From Ambrosia x helenae (taxonomy: Eukaryota; Streptophyta; Magnoliopsida; Asterales; Asteraceae): 64,000 bases of DNA. Shown here one piece after another: positions 9,801-21,217 of this stretch. Each line of letters starts with the position of its first letter. Positions within the stretch are counted from its first letter, which is position 1. The position numbers and the translations under genes are program-made. A model generated the notes under the pieces. The model saw only the letters and a list, made by a program, of their open reading frames with translations. It was not told the origin of the DNA and made no database searches. The stretch spans positions 53,621,453 through 53,685,452 of the forward strand of contig CM061233.1 in NCBI GenBank assembly GCA_030844895.1, given 5' to 3'.

Positions 9801-11032
9801 TTTTATTACACCTTTATCATTAATATTATACAAATGTGCCTAAGTCTTTATTTATCCTAACTCACAACTTATATACATACATAAATGTATATAAATAATA
9901 ATAATAATAATAATATGATTCTAAATTTTTTTTTTTTCATATACAAGATTTTTTTTTTAAATAAAGCCTTGAGTCAAATAGTCAAAGTAATAGTCAAAGT
10001 CTTAGTCAAATAGTCAATTCATCATAAAACCTTACTTTATGGTGTTGACCAATTTTAATGGCTAATTGAATCCAAAACTAGTATAAAAACCCACCTATGA
10101 CCCATTATACTTTGCACCTCTAAATCGATTGTTTCAATCCGATTAAACTTTCCCTCATACCTTTCTTCTATAGTCTATTACTTCTACAATTGAAGCTTTG
10201 ATTATAAGCTCTTGTAATTGGCGAATTGGAAGCTTGATATTCTTTCTTTTTCGTTTTCTTCAATTTGGACTAGCTACGTTGTTGAGTCTTTGGGATTCGC
10301 CTCGCATACATTCACAACACATTATTCTATTTTTTTTCACGAGACATAAAATTTTGCTAAGGTGAGTTTTACATAGCCCCTTTTCTATTTATCACCATTT
10401 TTGGGGTGAAACATGTTACAACATAATTTATGCAATTCAAACATCAATGTGTCTATGTGTTTTTCTAAGTTGCATTATGTCTTGAACATAACTAGGGTAA
10501 GCACAATTCTAGCATAAACATTCATCAGCCAAACGGTATACATTGATAGATCTATTGGACTGACAATCCCACCCGGATACGTGCCTCCTACAAAGGTTGC
10601 GTAGGTGTTTGTTACTGCAATATAAACGAGTGAACCATGAGCGTATGGGATGTACCACAATACAACAGTCACAATGGTTGATTATGCACTCGATTTACTT
10701 CTAGTATGCTTTCACATATGGACTAGATTGCCATGACACATGAATTGCACAACAATTTTATTCGATTATCAAAACCTATGTAATTCTCACCAACTTTTGT
10801 TGACCCAAAATATTTTCAACTTAACATGTTTCAGGTTCTACTTGCTTGAAGATTTGAATTAATGCTTGAAGATGTGTGCATAGTTTTATTCAATTTGATG
10901 TACGAATTCTTGTAGAACAATTGTATGTAATTTATTTAAATCATTTAATGAAATTTATTATTTGCCATGAGCTACTGAACAATCATCAATACGTGACACC
11001 TCGATGTTTCCGCCATCGGTTGGGGTGTTACA
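9721..11032 (+). repeat. 5' LTR of the short element, 1312 bp
   Basis: It starts TGTAACATCGCAAAATTTTC and ends CGGTTGGGGTGTTACA. A TA tract at about 9774-9799 is a variable site (longer in the 3' copy). The terminal 45 bp, including CCTCGATGTTTCCGCCATCGG, are shared with LTR ends at 15853, 46822, 52109, 39969, 57652 and 62851. Confidence 0.93.
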
Positions 11033-11034
11033 GA

Positions 11035-11048
11035 TTGGTATCAGAGCC
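11035..11048 (+). other. Primer-binding site (initiator tRNA-Met)
   Basis: TTGGTATCAGAGCC follows the LTR after GA. The next bases GGTTATAGGGAATTAGG are identical in the element at 44096 and, on the minus strand, in the element at 57652, so conservation runs about 25 nt past the primer site. Confidence 0.9.
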
Positions 11049-11290
11049 TTGGTTATAGGGAATTAGGTTATTAGAAAAAAAATAATCTAGTCTATAACCA
11101 TAGGAATATAACCAGTATTTGCTCCTTTTACTTGCTATTCTCTATCTCACTCCTACTTCTTATCCCTACTTCAACCCCTACAAGAAGATTGCTCTCCATC
11201 ACAAGATCTACTCTTAGACTAATAGGACATTCCTCAGGTTTAGCCTGAACCACCTTGAGATCTCGTCGAAGTTCTAGAATTTAATAACGA

Positions 11291-11430
11291 ACACGTGCAA
11301 TTTGGAAGGGTGAACGCCTGTATTCTGAGTTTTCTGTCTAGGACTGGCATTGCGCATATATCCCAATCAGACGAGGGACCCGGATGCTTACCTGGGAATT
11401 CTCGGGATGAGTGTTCACTTATAGGCTAAA
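11291..11430 (+). other. Conserved leader block (copy 1)
   Basis: About 140 bp from ACACGTGCAATTTGGAAGGG to TTCACTTATAGGCTAAAG match 47321-47460 in the gag-only element with few changes, while the sequence on both sides does not align. It is non-coding in both elements. A role in RNA packaging, dimerisation or translation is plausible but inferred only from conservation and position. Confidence 0.65.
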
Positions 11431-12051
11431 GCATGTCTTCACTATGTTATTAGAATCTAGAAGATTTGATAAGTCAACGTTTTCGTTTATTCGTTTTAAT
11501 TAATGAATAAATGATTACACTCACCTTCCTTAAACTAAGCTCAAAAATCTCAAAATTTTACAGCTTAAATCAATCTCATTTCATAACCATCCATGGATTT
11601 CACAATCACACTTCACCTTACCATCTTAGCCACTTTTTAAATATTCAACACCCTACCCAAATCATATAATCTCCATACTATAAAATAAACTCTTTATCAA
11701 CTATCTTCACATTCACTATCTCTCACAACTTTGATTCTGCTTCAAGAATTTTTCATCATCCTCTCAAGAACTAAATTCATATCCTTCACCTTCTCACACA
11801 TGAGCTAGTTACCCATGATAACCAAACTATTGAAACTTGATTGTGTGTTGCATCAAACATAATCCTTAGTTATACATGAGGATTCGACTATTTGCCTTAT
11901 TTGAACATTTGAAACTAGAATTCATGGAATATAAAGTATTTACTATAGACACACCTAGAGTCATTAACCATATCTAGGGCAACTCTATTACAACTCATAT
12001 GATGTGCTTGTTATACTTGTTGCATAAACATGTTATCAATTTGCAATCTAT

Positions 12052-12255
12052 GTGCTGCACTTAATAGAGGTCATCATGCCTTTTCAACAGTCGGGAGAGG
12101 CCCTACAACCTGCTCCACGACTGGTGAAGGCTATCGAACCTACTCAACGATTGGTAGAGGTCATTATGCCTTTTCAACAGTCGGGAGAGGCCCTACCACC
12201 TACTCCACGACTGGTGGAGCCTATCGGACCTGCTCAACAATCGGTGGAGACATAG
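12052..12255 (+). CDS. Small repeated frame, possible gag remnant (67 codons)
   Basis: The sequence is a tandem repeat of about 105 bp (twice) made of roughly 35 bp sub-units. In this frame it reads VIMPFQQSGEAL and PRLVE repeats rich in Pro and Gln. A second frame from 12030 is also open across the same repeats, because the unit length is a multiple of three. No Gag domain is recognisable and translation is unproven. It lies just upstream of the conserved hairpin at 12280. Confidence 0.3.
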   Translation: MLHLIEVIMPFQQSGEALQPAPRLVKAIEPTQRLVEVIMPFQQSGEALPPTPRLVEPIGPAQQSVET

Positions 12256-12279
12256 AAGGACGCAAAACTTTAATGTAAG

Positions 12280-12321
12280 GTAAATTGGTGATTGCGGTCC
12301 GGAACGTAATCATGAATTTAC
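12280..12321 (+). other. Conserved long hairpin (copy 2)
   Basis: GTAAATTGGTGATTGCG and CGTAATCATGAATTTAC pair over most of 17 bases around the 8-base loop GTCCGGAA, followed by AGGTACATTAAGG. The loop and tail match the minus-strand copy at 61032-61073. Confidence 0.75.
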
Positions 12322-12516
12322 AGGTACATTAAGGTAGTGTGAAATTCTATCAAAGTTATAAACTCTAGTTGTCTGGTAGTTCATCAACCCACACAAAACA
12401 CGAGACAGTTTATTCTATACATGTCATGCTATAACCCAAATCACAACTATTTTTATTCTTACCCAAATCACCTTCAACCCTATGTTTTTAATAAACTTCG
12501 GGACGAAGTTTCCAAA

Positions 12517-12528
12517 AGTAGGGGAGAC
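12517..12528 (+). other. Polypurine tract
   Basis: AGTAGGGGAGAC directly precedes the 3' LTR. The same tract precedes the LTRs at 49378 and (minus strand) at 60396. Upstream is CGGGACGAAGTTT, a phrase typical of this retrotransposon group. Confidence 0.85.
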
Positions 12529-12572
12529 TGTAACATCGCAAAATTTCCCCAAAATTTTAATACATAAAAAGC

Positions 12573-12612
<40 letters not shown>

Positions 12613-13830
12613 ACACCTTTATCATTAATATTATACAAATGTGCCTAAGTCTTTATTTATCCTAACTCACAACTTATATACATACATAAATGTATATAAA
12701 TAATAATAATAATAATATGATTCTAAATTTTTTTTTTCACATACAGGATTTTTTTTTAAATAAAGCCTTGAGTCAAATAGTCAAAGTAATAGTCAAAGTC
12801 TTAGTCAAATAGTCAATTCATCATAAAACCTTACTTTATGGTGTTGACCAATTTTAATGGCTAATTGAATCCAAAACTAGTATAAAAACCCACCTATGAC
12901 CCATTATACTTTGCACCTCTAAATCGATTGTTTCAATCCGATTAAACTTTCCCTCATACCTTTCTTCTATAGTCTATTACTTCTACAATTGAAGCTTTGA
13001 TTATAAGCTCTTGTAATTGGCGAATTGGAAGCTTGATATTCTTTCTTTTTCGTTTTCTTCAATTTGGACTAGCTACGTTGTTGAGTCTTTGGGATTCGCC
13101 TCGCATACATTCACAACACATTATTCTATTTTTTTTCACGAGACATAAAATTTTGCTAAGGTGAGTTTTACATAGCCCTTTTCTATTTATCACCATTTTT
13201 GGGGTGAAACATGTTACAACATCATTTATGCAATTCAAACATCAATGTGTCTATGTGTTTTTCTAAGTTGCATTGTGTCTTGAACATGACTAGGGTAAGC
13301 ACAATTCTAGCATAAACATTCATCAGCCAAACGGTATACATTGATAGATCTATTGGACTGACAATCCCAACCGGATACGTGCCTCCTACAAAGGTTGCGT
13401 AGGTGTTTGTTACTGCAATATAAACGAGTGAACCATGAGCGTATGGGATGTACCACAATACAACACTCACAATGGTTGATTATGCACTCGATTTACTTCT
13501 AGTATGCTTTCACATATGGACTAGATTGCCATGACACATGAATTGCACAACAATTTTATTCGATTATCAAAACCTATGTAATTCTCACCAACTTTTGTTG
13601 ACCCAAAATATTTTCAACTTAACATGTTTCAGGTTCTACTTGCTTGAAGATTTGAATTAATGCTTGAAGATGTGTGCATAGTTTTATTCAATTTGATGTA
13701 CGAATTCTTGTAGAACAATTGTATGTAATTTATTTAAATCATTTAATGAAATTTATTATTCGCCATGAGCTACTGAACAATCATCAATACGTGACACCTC
13801 GATGTTTCCGCCATCGGTTGGGGTGTTACA
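12529..13830 (+). repeat. 3' LTR of the short element, 1302 bp
   Basis: It is nearly identical to 9721-11032; differences are mainly TA-tract length and a few substitutions. It ends GGTTGGGGTGTTACA and is followed by the duplication TAATC. Confidence 0.93.
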
Positions 13831-14272
13831 TAATCTACTCGTCAATTAACAATCAATTGCTTCGAATTTTGATTAATAACACGTCAACATTCAATTCGTG
13901 GTCAACGATTACCATTTCGAGCATCCGAGCCATTATACTATAAATTGAACGTTGCTGGACCATCTCAACTCGCCGAACAATCTCTCTAAACCTCCAATTT
14001 CTATTAACTATCCTCTGTTCTTGGTGAATAATCGCGTTTTGACTTTATTGGTTGACTGAGCAATCGTATACAATCAAACATTGTAAGTGTGAATCTTGTT
14101 ACGGGTTTCAATTATCGGAACTTACACAACATTAACCCCATGATTAATTGGGTTAATGTTGTGTGATTGTATTGATTTCAAAGCTAGGGCTCGTAAATGA
14201 TGAATTGGGGAAGAACATGAAATTGCGTATAACTATAAATATTAAGCGAACAGAAACCAAACACAACCACTG

Positions 14273-14330
14273 GTCTAGACCAAGTGGTTGTGCTTGGTGT
14301 CCTTGGACCGGCCCACGAGGGTTCGATCCT
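14273..14330 (+). promoter_or_regulatory. tRNA-like A-box/B-box cassette in the solo LTR
   Basis: TCTAGACCAAGTGG (A-box-like, with an extra GACCA) is followed about 33 nt later by GGTTCGATCCT (B-box), then CGGCAGCAGCAGG and a T-rich stretch. It follows an AATTGGGGAAGAA phrase that also precedes the cassettes in the LTRs at 45 kb and 50 kb. Confidence 0.5.
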
Positions 14331-15858
14331 CGGCAGCAGCAGGCCTTTTCTTTTTTGTTTATTTTTTTTCAAACTTTAATTATACAATACTTATATTTTA
14401 TAAATTCATTTTAAAATATTAAAACACTTTTAAAAATAATACAAAAATTACATTATGTTAAACTAGTGAAAAGGTTTAACCCACAATTTTTAGTTTTCAA
14501 AAATTCATTTATTTAATATATTTAATAATTAAATCAATTTTATTCCATTATATTTATAAAATTCTATTAAAATATCAAAACAATTTTATAAATTTCCACA
14601 AAAATTATTCTGAGTTTTTATAATAATAAACTTTTCTGAAATGATTTTTATTTCAGAAAAATCATTTATTTAATATTTTTAATCAATTTTTCTTAGTTTT
14701 AATCATAATTAAATCATAATAAATCCAATTTTTAATATTTTTGCACCAAAATTTTATACAAATTATTTCTGAGTATTTAGAACAGAGATATAAATTTTAA
14801 ACTAAAAAATTCTTTAATTTTAATATTTTTAAATATTAAAGTTAAATTTTGACAATTTGTTATAAATAGAATTTAATATTCCATTTTAAAAGAAAATAAT
14901 TTTGTAAAAATTATTTTTATACTTTAAACACATTATTGTGACCATCTTAAATTTAAATTTCATAAAAACTTTTTGTTTATTTACTTACTAATATTCTCTC
15001 AATTATCAAATATTTTTAATATTAATCAAACGAGCATTTATCCCCAAATTCGAAGCCCTAGAACTTATACATTTGTAGACTAGATAGACTTAGACATATT
15101 TATTACCTTATTATAGGGTGATACTTGACACATTTGGGCCACACCACTATTCAATTTTTCAACAGATATAACATTTTGCTAAGGTGAGTTTTACATAGCC
15201 CTTTTTCTATTTATCACCATTTTTGGGGTGAAACATGTTACAACATCATTTATGCAATTCAATCATCAATGTGTCTATGTGTTTTTCTATGTTGCATTAT
15301 GTCTTGAACAAGACTAGGGTAAGCACAATACTAGCATAACATTGATCAACCGACGGTATACATTGATAGATCTATTGGACTGACAATCCCACCCGGATAC
15401 GTGCCTCCTACAAAGGTAGCGTGGGTGTTTGTTACTGCAATATAAACGAATGAACCATGAGCGTATGGGATGTACCACAATACAACAGTCACAATGGTTG
15501 ATTATGCACTCGATTTACTTCTAGTATGTTTTCACATATGGACTAGATTGCCATGACACATGAATTGCACAACAATTTTATTCGATTATCAAAACCTATG
15601 TAATTCTCACCAACTTTTGTTGACTCAAAATATTTTCAACTTAACATGTTTCAGGTTCTACTTGCTTGAAGATTTGAGTTAATGCTTGAAGATGTGTGCA
15701 TAGTTTTATTCAAATTGATGTATGAATTCTTGTAGAACAATTGTTTGTAATTTATCTAAATCATATAATGAGAATTATTATTTACCATGAGCTACTGAAC
15801 AATCATCAATACGTGACATCCCGATGTTTCCGCCATCGGTTGGGGTGTTTACATCCTA

Positions 15859-16818
15859 CACCACGTATCATAGAAAATTTTAAAGGCCTAAGAAATTTGA
15901 CAAGACAACGGATGATGTAAATAGAATTAACCACAGTATTAGGCATAAAAGTTGCAGAAGTAGCATACAAACCTTAAAACATAGTTTTATATAAGACCCC
16001 ATTTTAGTTAACTTAGATTAAACAAAGTTCCTAAGGACTAAAAATTCTTAGATTACACATAGAATTTGTCGATAAGGTATGTTTCCGGGAACATTTTCTA
16101 TCGGGTTTTTGGGAAGATTTTCAGTACGTTTACAAGACATCATTGGTGTGGTGAGTTAGCTGCGGTACACCCTATATATAAACACCAATGATGCATCGTA
16201 AACAAGACTAGAAAATCAAACCAAAAACAAATCTTAATCTTTGAAATTCTAGTACATTTTCGAGGTTATCAAAGGTGTGGTGGGTTAGCTGCGGTACACC
16301 CTATATATAAACACCTACGGTACATCAAAAATGGGACTTGGAATTGAATTGAGGATAAACCCTAGCATGTCAATAATTAAACCATTGGTTCAGATCTAAA
16401 CCTTAGACATTGTGCTTGATTCGAACTTCTATTCCTAGAGTTTAGTGATAGACTCTGTAAGGTTCTGACCATCCATTTGATCTCAAGAAATCTTGACACC
16501 TCGTATATGTTGCATCGATACCCAAGACTTGAAAATGGAAGTTGTTTGTGAAAACACATTTGAGATAGATAAGTATGTGTTAACAAGAAAATTAAATACA
16601 AATACATCAAACCCTATACATGATGTTACGAAAGGATTCAAGAACGTAGTATGAGGTTTAATATGAAATCATCATGAACATGGATTTGTTATGAAAAGAT
16701 TAAATATAAACCAGTGTCTAAACCTGAAAGTTGAATCCGAGTATGGAATATACTGGATATGCAATGGTATATAGCCAGAAAATAATTCCGAGGACGGAAT
16801 TCCATTAACGGGGGAGAA
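15859..16818 (+). other. Internal non-coding region of the LARD-like element, right part
   Basis: It holds two copies of a TATA-bearing inverted repeat (16138-16193 and 16270-16318) and ends in the purine tract CGGGGGAGAA before the LTR. No coding similarity is visible. Confidence 0.7.
16138..16318 (+). promoter_or_regulatory. Two TATA-bearing inverted repeats
   Basis: Copy one has perfect 12-base arms (CATCATTGGTGT at 16138-16149 and ACACCAATGATG at 16182-16193). They enclose GGTGAGTTAGCTGCGGTACA followed by CCCTATATATAA. Copy two (about 16270-16318) keeps the core and shorter GGTGT/ACACC arms. The same core appears on the minus strand at 60923-60957 in another element. A promoter or a structured RNA element are both possible. 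Confidence 0.6.
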
Positions 16819-18469
16819 TGTAACACCCCGGTTCGAGGCCAGAATTTTTCGCGACTAAAGATAGTATAATGAATAAATATTATTATACGCGAGTGAGGTT
16901 TACGGGTCTGATCCTATACGCGATATTATTTAATTATTAAAGTGATGATTACTCACCACTTTGGACACTTGTCCCCATCTCTTTTGTTGGCTTGTATAAG
17001 AAGACACACACACTCATATACCTCTTTTATAAAAACCCTCCTCCCCTCACTTGTCATGTATACATAAACACACATACGCAGACTCAACCATACACCAACA
17101 CACCTACACCATACTGTTAGATTCAAAGGAAAGAGAGCTAGAGAGAGAAGTCGGTGATAAAGAGAGAGATGGTTGACCTCCGTCGTCCACGGTGGAGTCA
17201 TGGTGGAGCTATGTCGGCCCTGCTATATCTGCAACCACATACCCGACCCACACAGATCTGTTAGAATGAGAGAAAGAGAGAGAAGGACTTGAGAGCAACC
17301 GATAGAAGAGAAAGATGGAGATCGAACGGAGGGAGAGAGAGACACACAAAGGAGAAAGGGAAACCGAAGGGTGTTCGGTTACTGGTCACGACGGTACAGC
17401 CCCTCTCTCCGGCAACGGTTGGGTTAACCCTTCGTCTCCCCAATAATTGAGGAAAGATGATGGATAGATGCGTAATTTGGTTATAGAAGGTGAAGTTAAT
17501 GATTATTGTTAATAATAGTAGTGGAGGCACTAAGGATGAACACAAGGGTTGCATAAGTGCTGGTCAACACCAGCCTTAAGCTGGTCAACAGATCAGATAG
17601 TGCAGTCAACAAGAGGGATTCCGAAGGACCTGGCATGTAACGGATGGACAGGCTCGAGGCATTGGAATCATTGTGTGACGACAGGTGAGTTTCGTGTACC
17701 ATTCTCCTTTTTGTGTTTTATAAACGCTTTGGGGTGAATACATGCTTGTGTGTGTTTTAACTACTTGATGTGGCAAGATATTAGCTGTCGGATATTACAT
17801 TGACACTCATTAACCCAGGGGTTGGGCCACTTAATATGTGGGTAGTACTACTTGGGGAAACCCCCACACACAGTGGATCCGGAAGCCCGGAAAACCCTCC
17901 ACTAAGGTCCACGGGGCCGTTGTGACATGTATTTTGCCAGGAGAATCCATAATGGCAGAAGATGGATTCAGTGTATAGGTTTGAGGTGTCGCTTGTACAT
18001 CACTATGTGTAAACTGTGTGAATTTGCAAACTTGTTTACGAAAGATAAAACTATTTTGGATCCATTTGATTACTTACACGAACTCACGAGTATAATTACT
18101 GACCCAACTCTTTTTAAGCATGTGTTCAGGTACTATATTTGGATAAATGTGAAGCATTCGGAATAGGATTATGTGATGCGGATTAGAGGTGATGATTGTA
18201 GAGATTCGGACTATAAGAGTTGCATATTAGAGTTCTAAAGCTAAGCGCATATAGAGAATGGTTCGATTAGTGGAGTACACCCCACGGCTGCTTTGACGAC
18301 CGTCGCGTTTCATCCTTGTAATAGATATTAATTTATTTTATATATGATTTGTATTATTTAGGGAACTAGAGATTGTATAAACATTATAATAGTCGTTGGT
18401 TGCTTCCGTTGTGCAATTTTGGTATCAACTGCATCCCAAACCGACACCCCCTTGGGTCGGGTTGTTACA
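16819..18469 (+). repeat. 3' LTR of the LARD-like element, 1651 bp
   Basis: It matches 5713-7342 along its length, ends GGGTCGGGTTGTTACA and is followed by CACGG. Confidence 0.93.
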
Positions 18470-18474
18470 CACGG

Positions 18475-19663
18475 CTTGAATTGCAAGAGTATTTGCTAAT
18501 GAAGTGTCCCGAAAAATTGATGCTAATGTGTTGCAACTACTATGGATAAAACGGTTTACCGTTTATGGAGGTCGAGCAACAAAATTCGATAAATGGTTTA
18601 CGGAGGTAAAATATTAAAAGATGTGTCGTATTTGTTTTCCGGTTCCAAACGTCACATTATCATTTGTTTGTATTTGGTAACCTTTAATCGTTTAGTTTTT
18701 TTATGGTGTATTAGAAAATATCATTCTAAAGCTATTTCTTTTAGTTTGATCCATTTAAGCTAATTCATATCTGCCTATTCATAATTATTTGGTCGTATTA
18801 CAACCTCTAGAAATGGAAAATAGTTTCAAACCTTGTGGTTGTTTTTAGCTTTTATTATTGTGAATTATCTTTGTGGCATGTTACCATGAGACCTGGAATG
18901 CCTCTTACAGATTTATGGAAGTTGAATATAAATCAGGAGAGAAGGTGAAAAAGTTCTTTCATTTGGTTTACATGAAAATCCAGCCAGCTCTTTGGTATGT
19001 TTCAAACGGTGAAAATGGAGAAAGCGGGCAGAGGGTACACACTTATGAAAGAGTGCAGCTTCAGAGTTGGTCTGCCCACAATAATTTTCTAAAATGGTGA
19101 AAGACTACAATGGGAAATAGTCTTGCTGAAACTGCCATATGGTGTGCTCAAACAGCTCACTTCAACAGTGCTCTGGTACATCTCCTATAAAGTTACACCT
19201 TTATTGTTGCAATAGGGTCAGAAAATGGTCTGGTGGTCTAGGATTGAACTAATCCACAAAATCTCCTATGTTGCATTTAATTAGCTTTAGTGTTACGAAT
19301 TTAAAATAGGCTCAAATATACTACTTTTAACTGAATATGTTGAGAAACATGTATTTGTATTTGATGCTATGATGAATGAAAATGTAACGAATGTTAACGT
19401 GGGTATATAAAACGGTGTCTTCATCTTCACATTGCACTCTTTATGATATTTTGGCTACTAATTTTATTCTTTATGATCAGATATATGTGGATTTATTTAT
19501 GCAAGATGAAAATACAATTCAACACACAACAAAAATTGGTATGCTGGTAATGAAGCCAAGAATAAAAAGCAAAGACAATGGGAAAATGATTGCAATTTTT
19601 TTGAAGGCATGGGCAAGACACGTACCACAACCAAAGGGGCAAAACAGAGCAACTTTTTTATAA
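18475..19663 (+). pseudogene. Captured multi-exon gene fragments in the Helitron
   Basis: Three coding-like blocks are joined by intron-like AT-rich DNA. Block one (about 5704-5712 plus 18475-18605) reads IARVFANEVSRKIDANVLQ and more, and ends at GGAG before GTAAAA, a good donor. Block two (about 18873-19170) reads FHLVYMKIQPALWYV, has one internal stop and ends CTCTG before GTACATC. Block three (about 19480-19663) follows TATGATCAG, a plausible acceptor, and reads DLFMQDENTIQHTTKIGML. I do not recognise the protein. Stops in or beside the frames indicate a broken copy. Confidence 0.45.
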
Positions 19664-19709
19664 GTAGGATCCAAAAACCTATGGATTTATGCATATAGAC
19701 TTTTTGTAA

Positions 19710-20075
19710 GGCTATATGTAGTGGAGAGGCATTATGGGGCGTTATGGGGAATAAAATATTATAAAGTAATATAAGGGGCTTTATGGGGCGTTATGAGAAA
19801 AGAGGTGTAGTAGGTGAGAGGCGTTATGGGGCGTTATGGGGATTAAAATATTATTATTTGATTGGATGTGTTATTATTTGATTGGGTGTAGAAGAGGGTA
19901 TGAAAACTGATTAAAAAAATATATATAAAATTGATTTCTTCATTGACAACGCCCGTCATGTATATAAAGTCACTCCCCCATAATGCCCCATAACGCCCAA
20001 GGGGGCGGTGTAGGGGGCGTTATGGGGCGTTATAATCACAATGCCCACCCCCAAAGCGCTCCACTACGTATGCAC
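19710..20075. mobile_element. Tourist-like MITE, duplication TAA
   Basis: The imperfect 17-base termini are GGCTATATGTAGTGGAG and, reversed, GTGCATACGTAGTGGAG. TAA flanks both sides (19707-19709 and 20076-20078). The inside repeats GGGGCGTTATGGGG on both strands. The ends resemble those of the Harbinger element at 30559-32553 (GTGTAGTGG), its likely mobilising family. Confidence 0.75.
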
Positions 20076-20078
20076 TAA

Positions 20079-20755
20079 TACGCATGCCTCATGCACCTGA
20101 ATAACAAACAACAGTTCTTTTTGTTTTTAATTAGGATGCCATCTTAAATAGACTTTTGTAATTATTTGTAATGGTGGAGGTACAGTTAAGGAGTCGTCGC
20201 AACATGCAAGGCCTAACCTACATTGACCCATCGATAGGTGACAATTCATGACATGACCGAAACATGACAAAAACTAATCAAGTTTGGGGATGCCATTTCA
20301 AGGCAGTTTAATGAACAAGTCATTGACCCATACCGGGCCAGGAGTTGATTAATTTTACAAGTTATGCAAGATCCAATATTTTTTTGCTTCTACTTTGTTT
20401 TCTCTAATTCTTGATTCTCTTTTTATACATTACAACGTGTCATACTCATATTCTCAAGATGTTTGGTTGGTTCTTTATTCATGCATACAAGCGAAATGAT
20501 TAGTGTGATGGTCGGTTTTTCGCGTTATCAAATGACATTTTTGTTAAACTTGGTTCAATAATCATGTGTGAAAAAAATAAATAAATAATAAGAATTGCCT
20601 TAAGGCTAATGACATAGATACCCCACACGGATTTTACTAACTTGAAAACTTTAGAAGAAAAACAATAAGATAATCTTACGAGAGGATTGATAAACTAACG
20701 AAAATGAGTACCGCATTACAAATTACCGACGCCGCAGCATCGCGCGGGTCTCCTG
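20079..20755. other. Right arm of the Helitron up to its terminal hairpin
   Basis: Non-coding AT-rich DNA leads to the Helitron terminus. The final 60 bp contain ATTACCGACGCCGCAGCATC, then CGCGCGGGTCTCCTG and CTAG. I see no further genes. Confidence 0.6.
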
Positions 20756-20761
20756 CTAGTA

Positions 20762-20794
<33 letters not shown>

Positions 20795-20797
20795 TAT

Positions 20798-21188
20798 AAG
20801 GTTATATTGTAAACCCTTGTTATATGGTAAACTCTGGAAACTCTAACTTCCCGACTTTTTTTATATGAAAATTTTAGGGTATGTAATATACATGATTTTA
20901 AGCATTTTGGGCCAAAAAAATCAAAAAAGTGTCGAGCCGATTTTTTTTTTTAAAATAAAAAACCGTCTTTGGGTAACAAATGGTTAACACGTGTTAGTTT
21001 CGCTTAACATGTGTTAGTCGAAAGTTTATTTTTTTAAAAAAAAAGTACTCGGCGCTTTTTGATTTTTTTGGCTCAAAATGCTTAAAATCATGTATATTAC
21101 TTGCCCTATTTTTTTCAAAAAAAAAATTGGGAAGTCAGAGTTTCCAGAGTTTACCGTCTAAGGATGGGTTTCCACATTATCCTTACCC
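20798..21188. mobile_element. Foldback element in a TA tract (copy 1)
   Basis: The two arms of about 150 bp are inverted copies: GGTAAACTCTGGAAACTC and TATACATGATTTTAAGCATTTT on the left, their complements on the right. The spacer holds AACACGTGTTAG and AACATGTGTTAG. It is bounded by TA tracts, so a TA-type duplication cannot be resolved. No coding capacity. Confidence 0.7.
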
Positions 21189-21217
21189 TATATATATATA
21201 TATATATACACACACAC

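Larger units (their letters stand above)
9721..13830 (+). mobile_element. Short non-coding LTR retrotransposon, duplication TAATC
   Basis: LTRs at 9721-11032 and 12529-13830 are near identical, and TAATC flanks the element (9716-9720 and 13831-13835). The 1.5 kb internal region has a tRNA-Met primer site, a leader block shared with the element at 44-52 kb, a small repeated frame, a conserved hairpin and a purine tract. No polymerase, integrase or nucleocapsid is encoded. It inserted into the solo LTR of a related family. Confidence 0.93.
9215..15853 (+). mobile_element. Solo LTR, split by a nested element, duplication TCCTA
   Basis: It starts TGTAACATCGCAAAA at 9215 and ends GGTTGGGGTGTTTACA at 15853. 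TCCTA flanks both sides (9210-9214 and 15854-15858). Without the nested element 9721-13830 the LTR is about 2.5 kb. No internal region or second LTR is present, so it is the product of LTR-LTR recombination. Its last 700 bp closely match the LTRs of the nested element, and both are related to the left part of the LTR at 39969-43270. Two tRNA-like cassettes lie inside. Confidence 0.88.
5713..18469 (+). mobile_element. Large non-coding LTR retrotransposon (LARD-like), duplication CACGG
   Basis: Two LTRs (5713-7342 and 16819-18469) in the same orientation flank 9.5 kb. CACGG precedes the first (5708-5712) and follows the second (18470-18474). The primer site after the 5' LTR matches initiator tRNA-Met, and a purine tract precedes the 3' LTR. 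After removal of the nested solo LTR the internal region is about 2.8 kb and encodes nothing recognisable. Movement must have used proteins of another element. It is inserted in the exon-like part of the Helitron. Confidence 0.92.
4432..20759 (+). mobile_element. Non-autonomous Helitron with captured gene fragments, split by a nested LTR element
   Basis: The 5' end is TCTATACTATATTAATAAGC, the usual start of plant Helitrons, preceded by A. The 3' end is CTAG at 20756-20759 followed by T. A CCGC/GCGG hairpin (around 20731-20746) lies about 10 bp before CTAG. With the LTR element 5713-18469 and one CACGG copy removed, the Helitron is about 3.6 kb. It lacks Rep/helicase genes and so depends on a partner. 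Internal pieces with coding-like exons and splice sites on both sides of the insertion suggest gene capture. Confidence 0.72.

Noticed and set aside
14163..14414. 83-codon plus-strand frame
   Set aside because: It spans the tRNA-like cassette of the solo LTR, has no domain and is absent from related LTRs.
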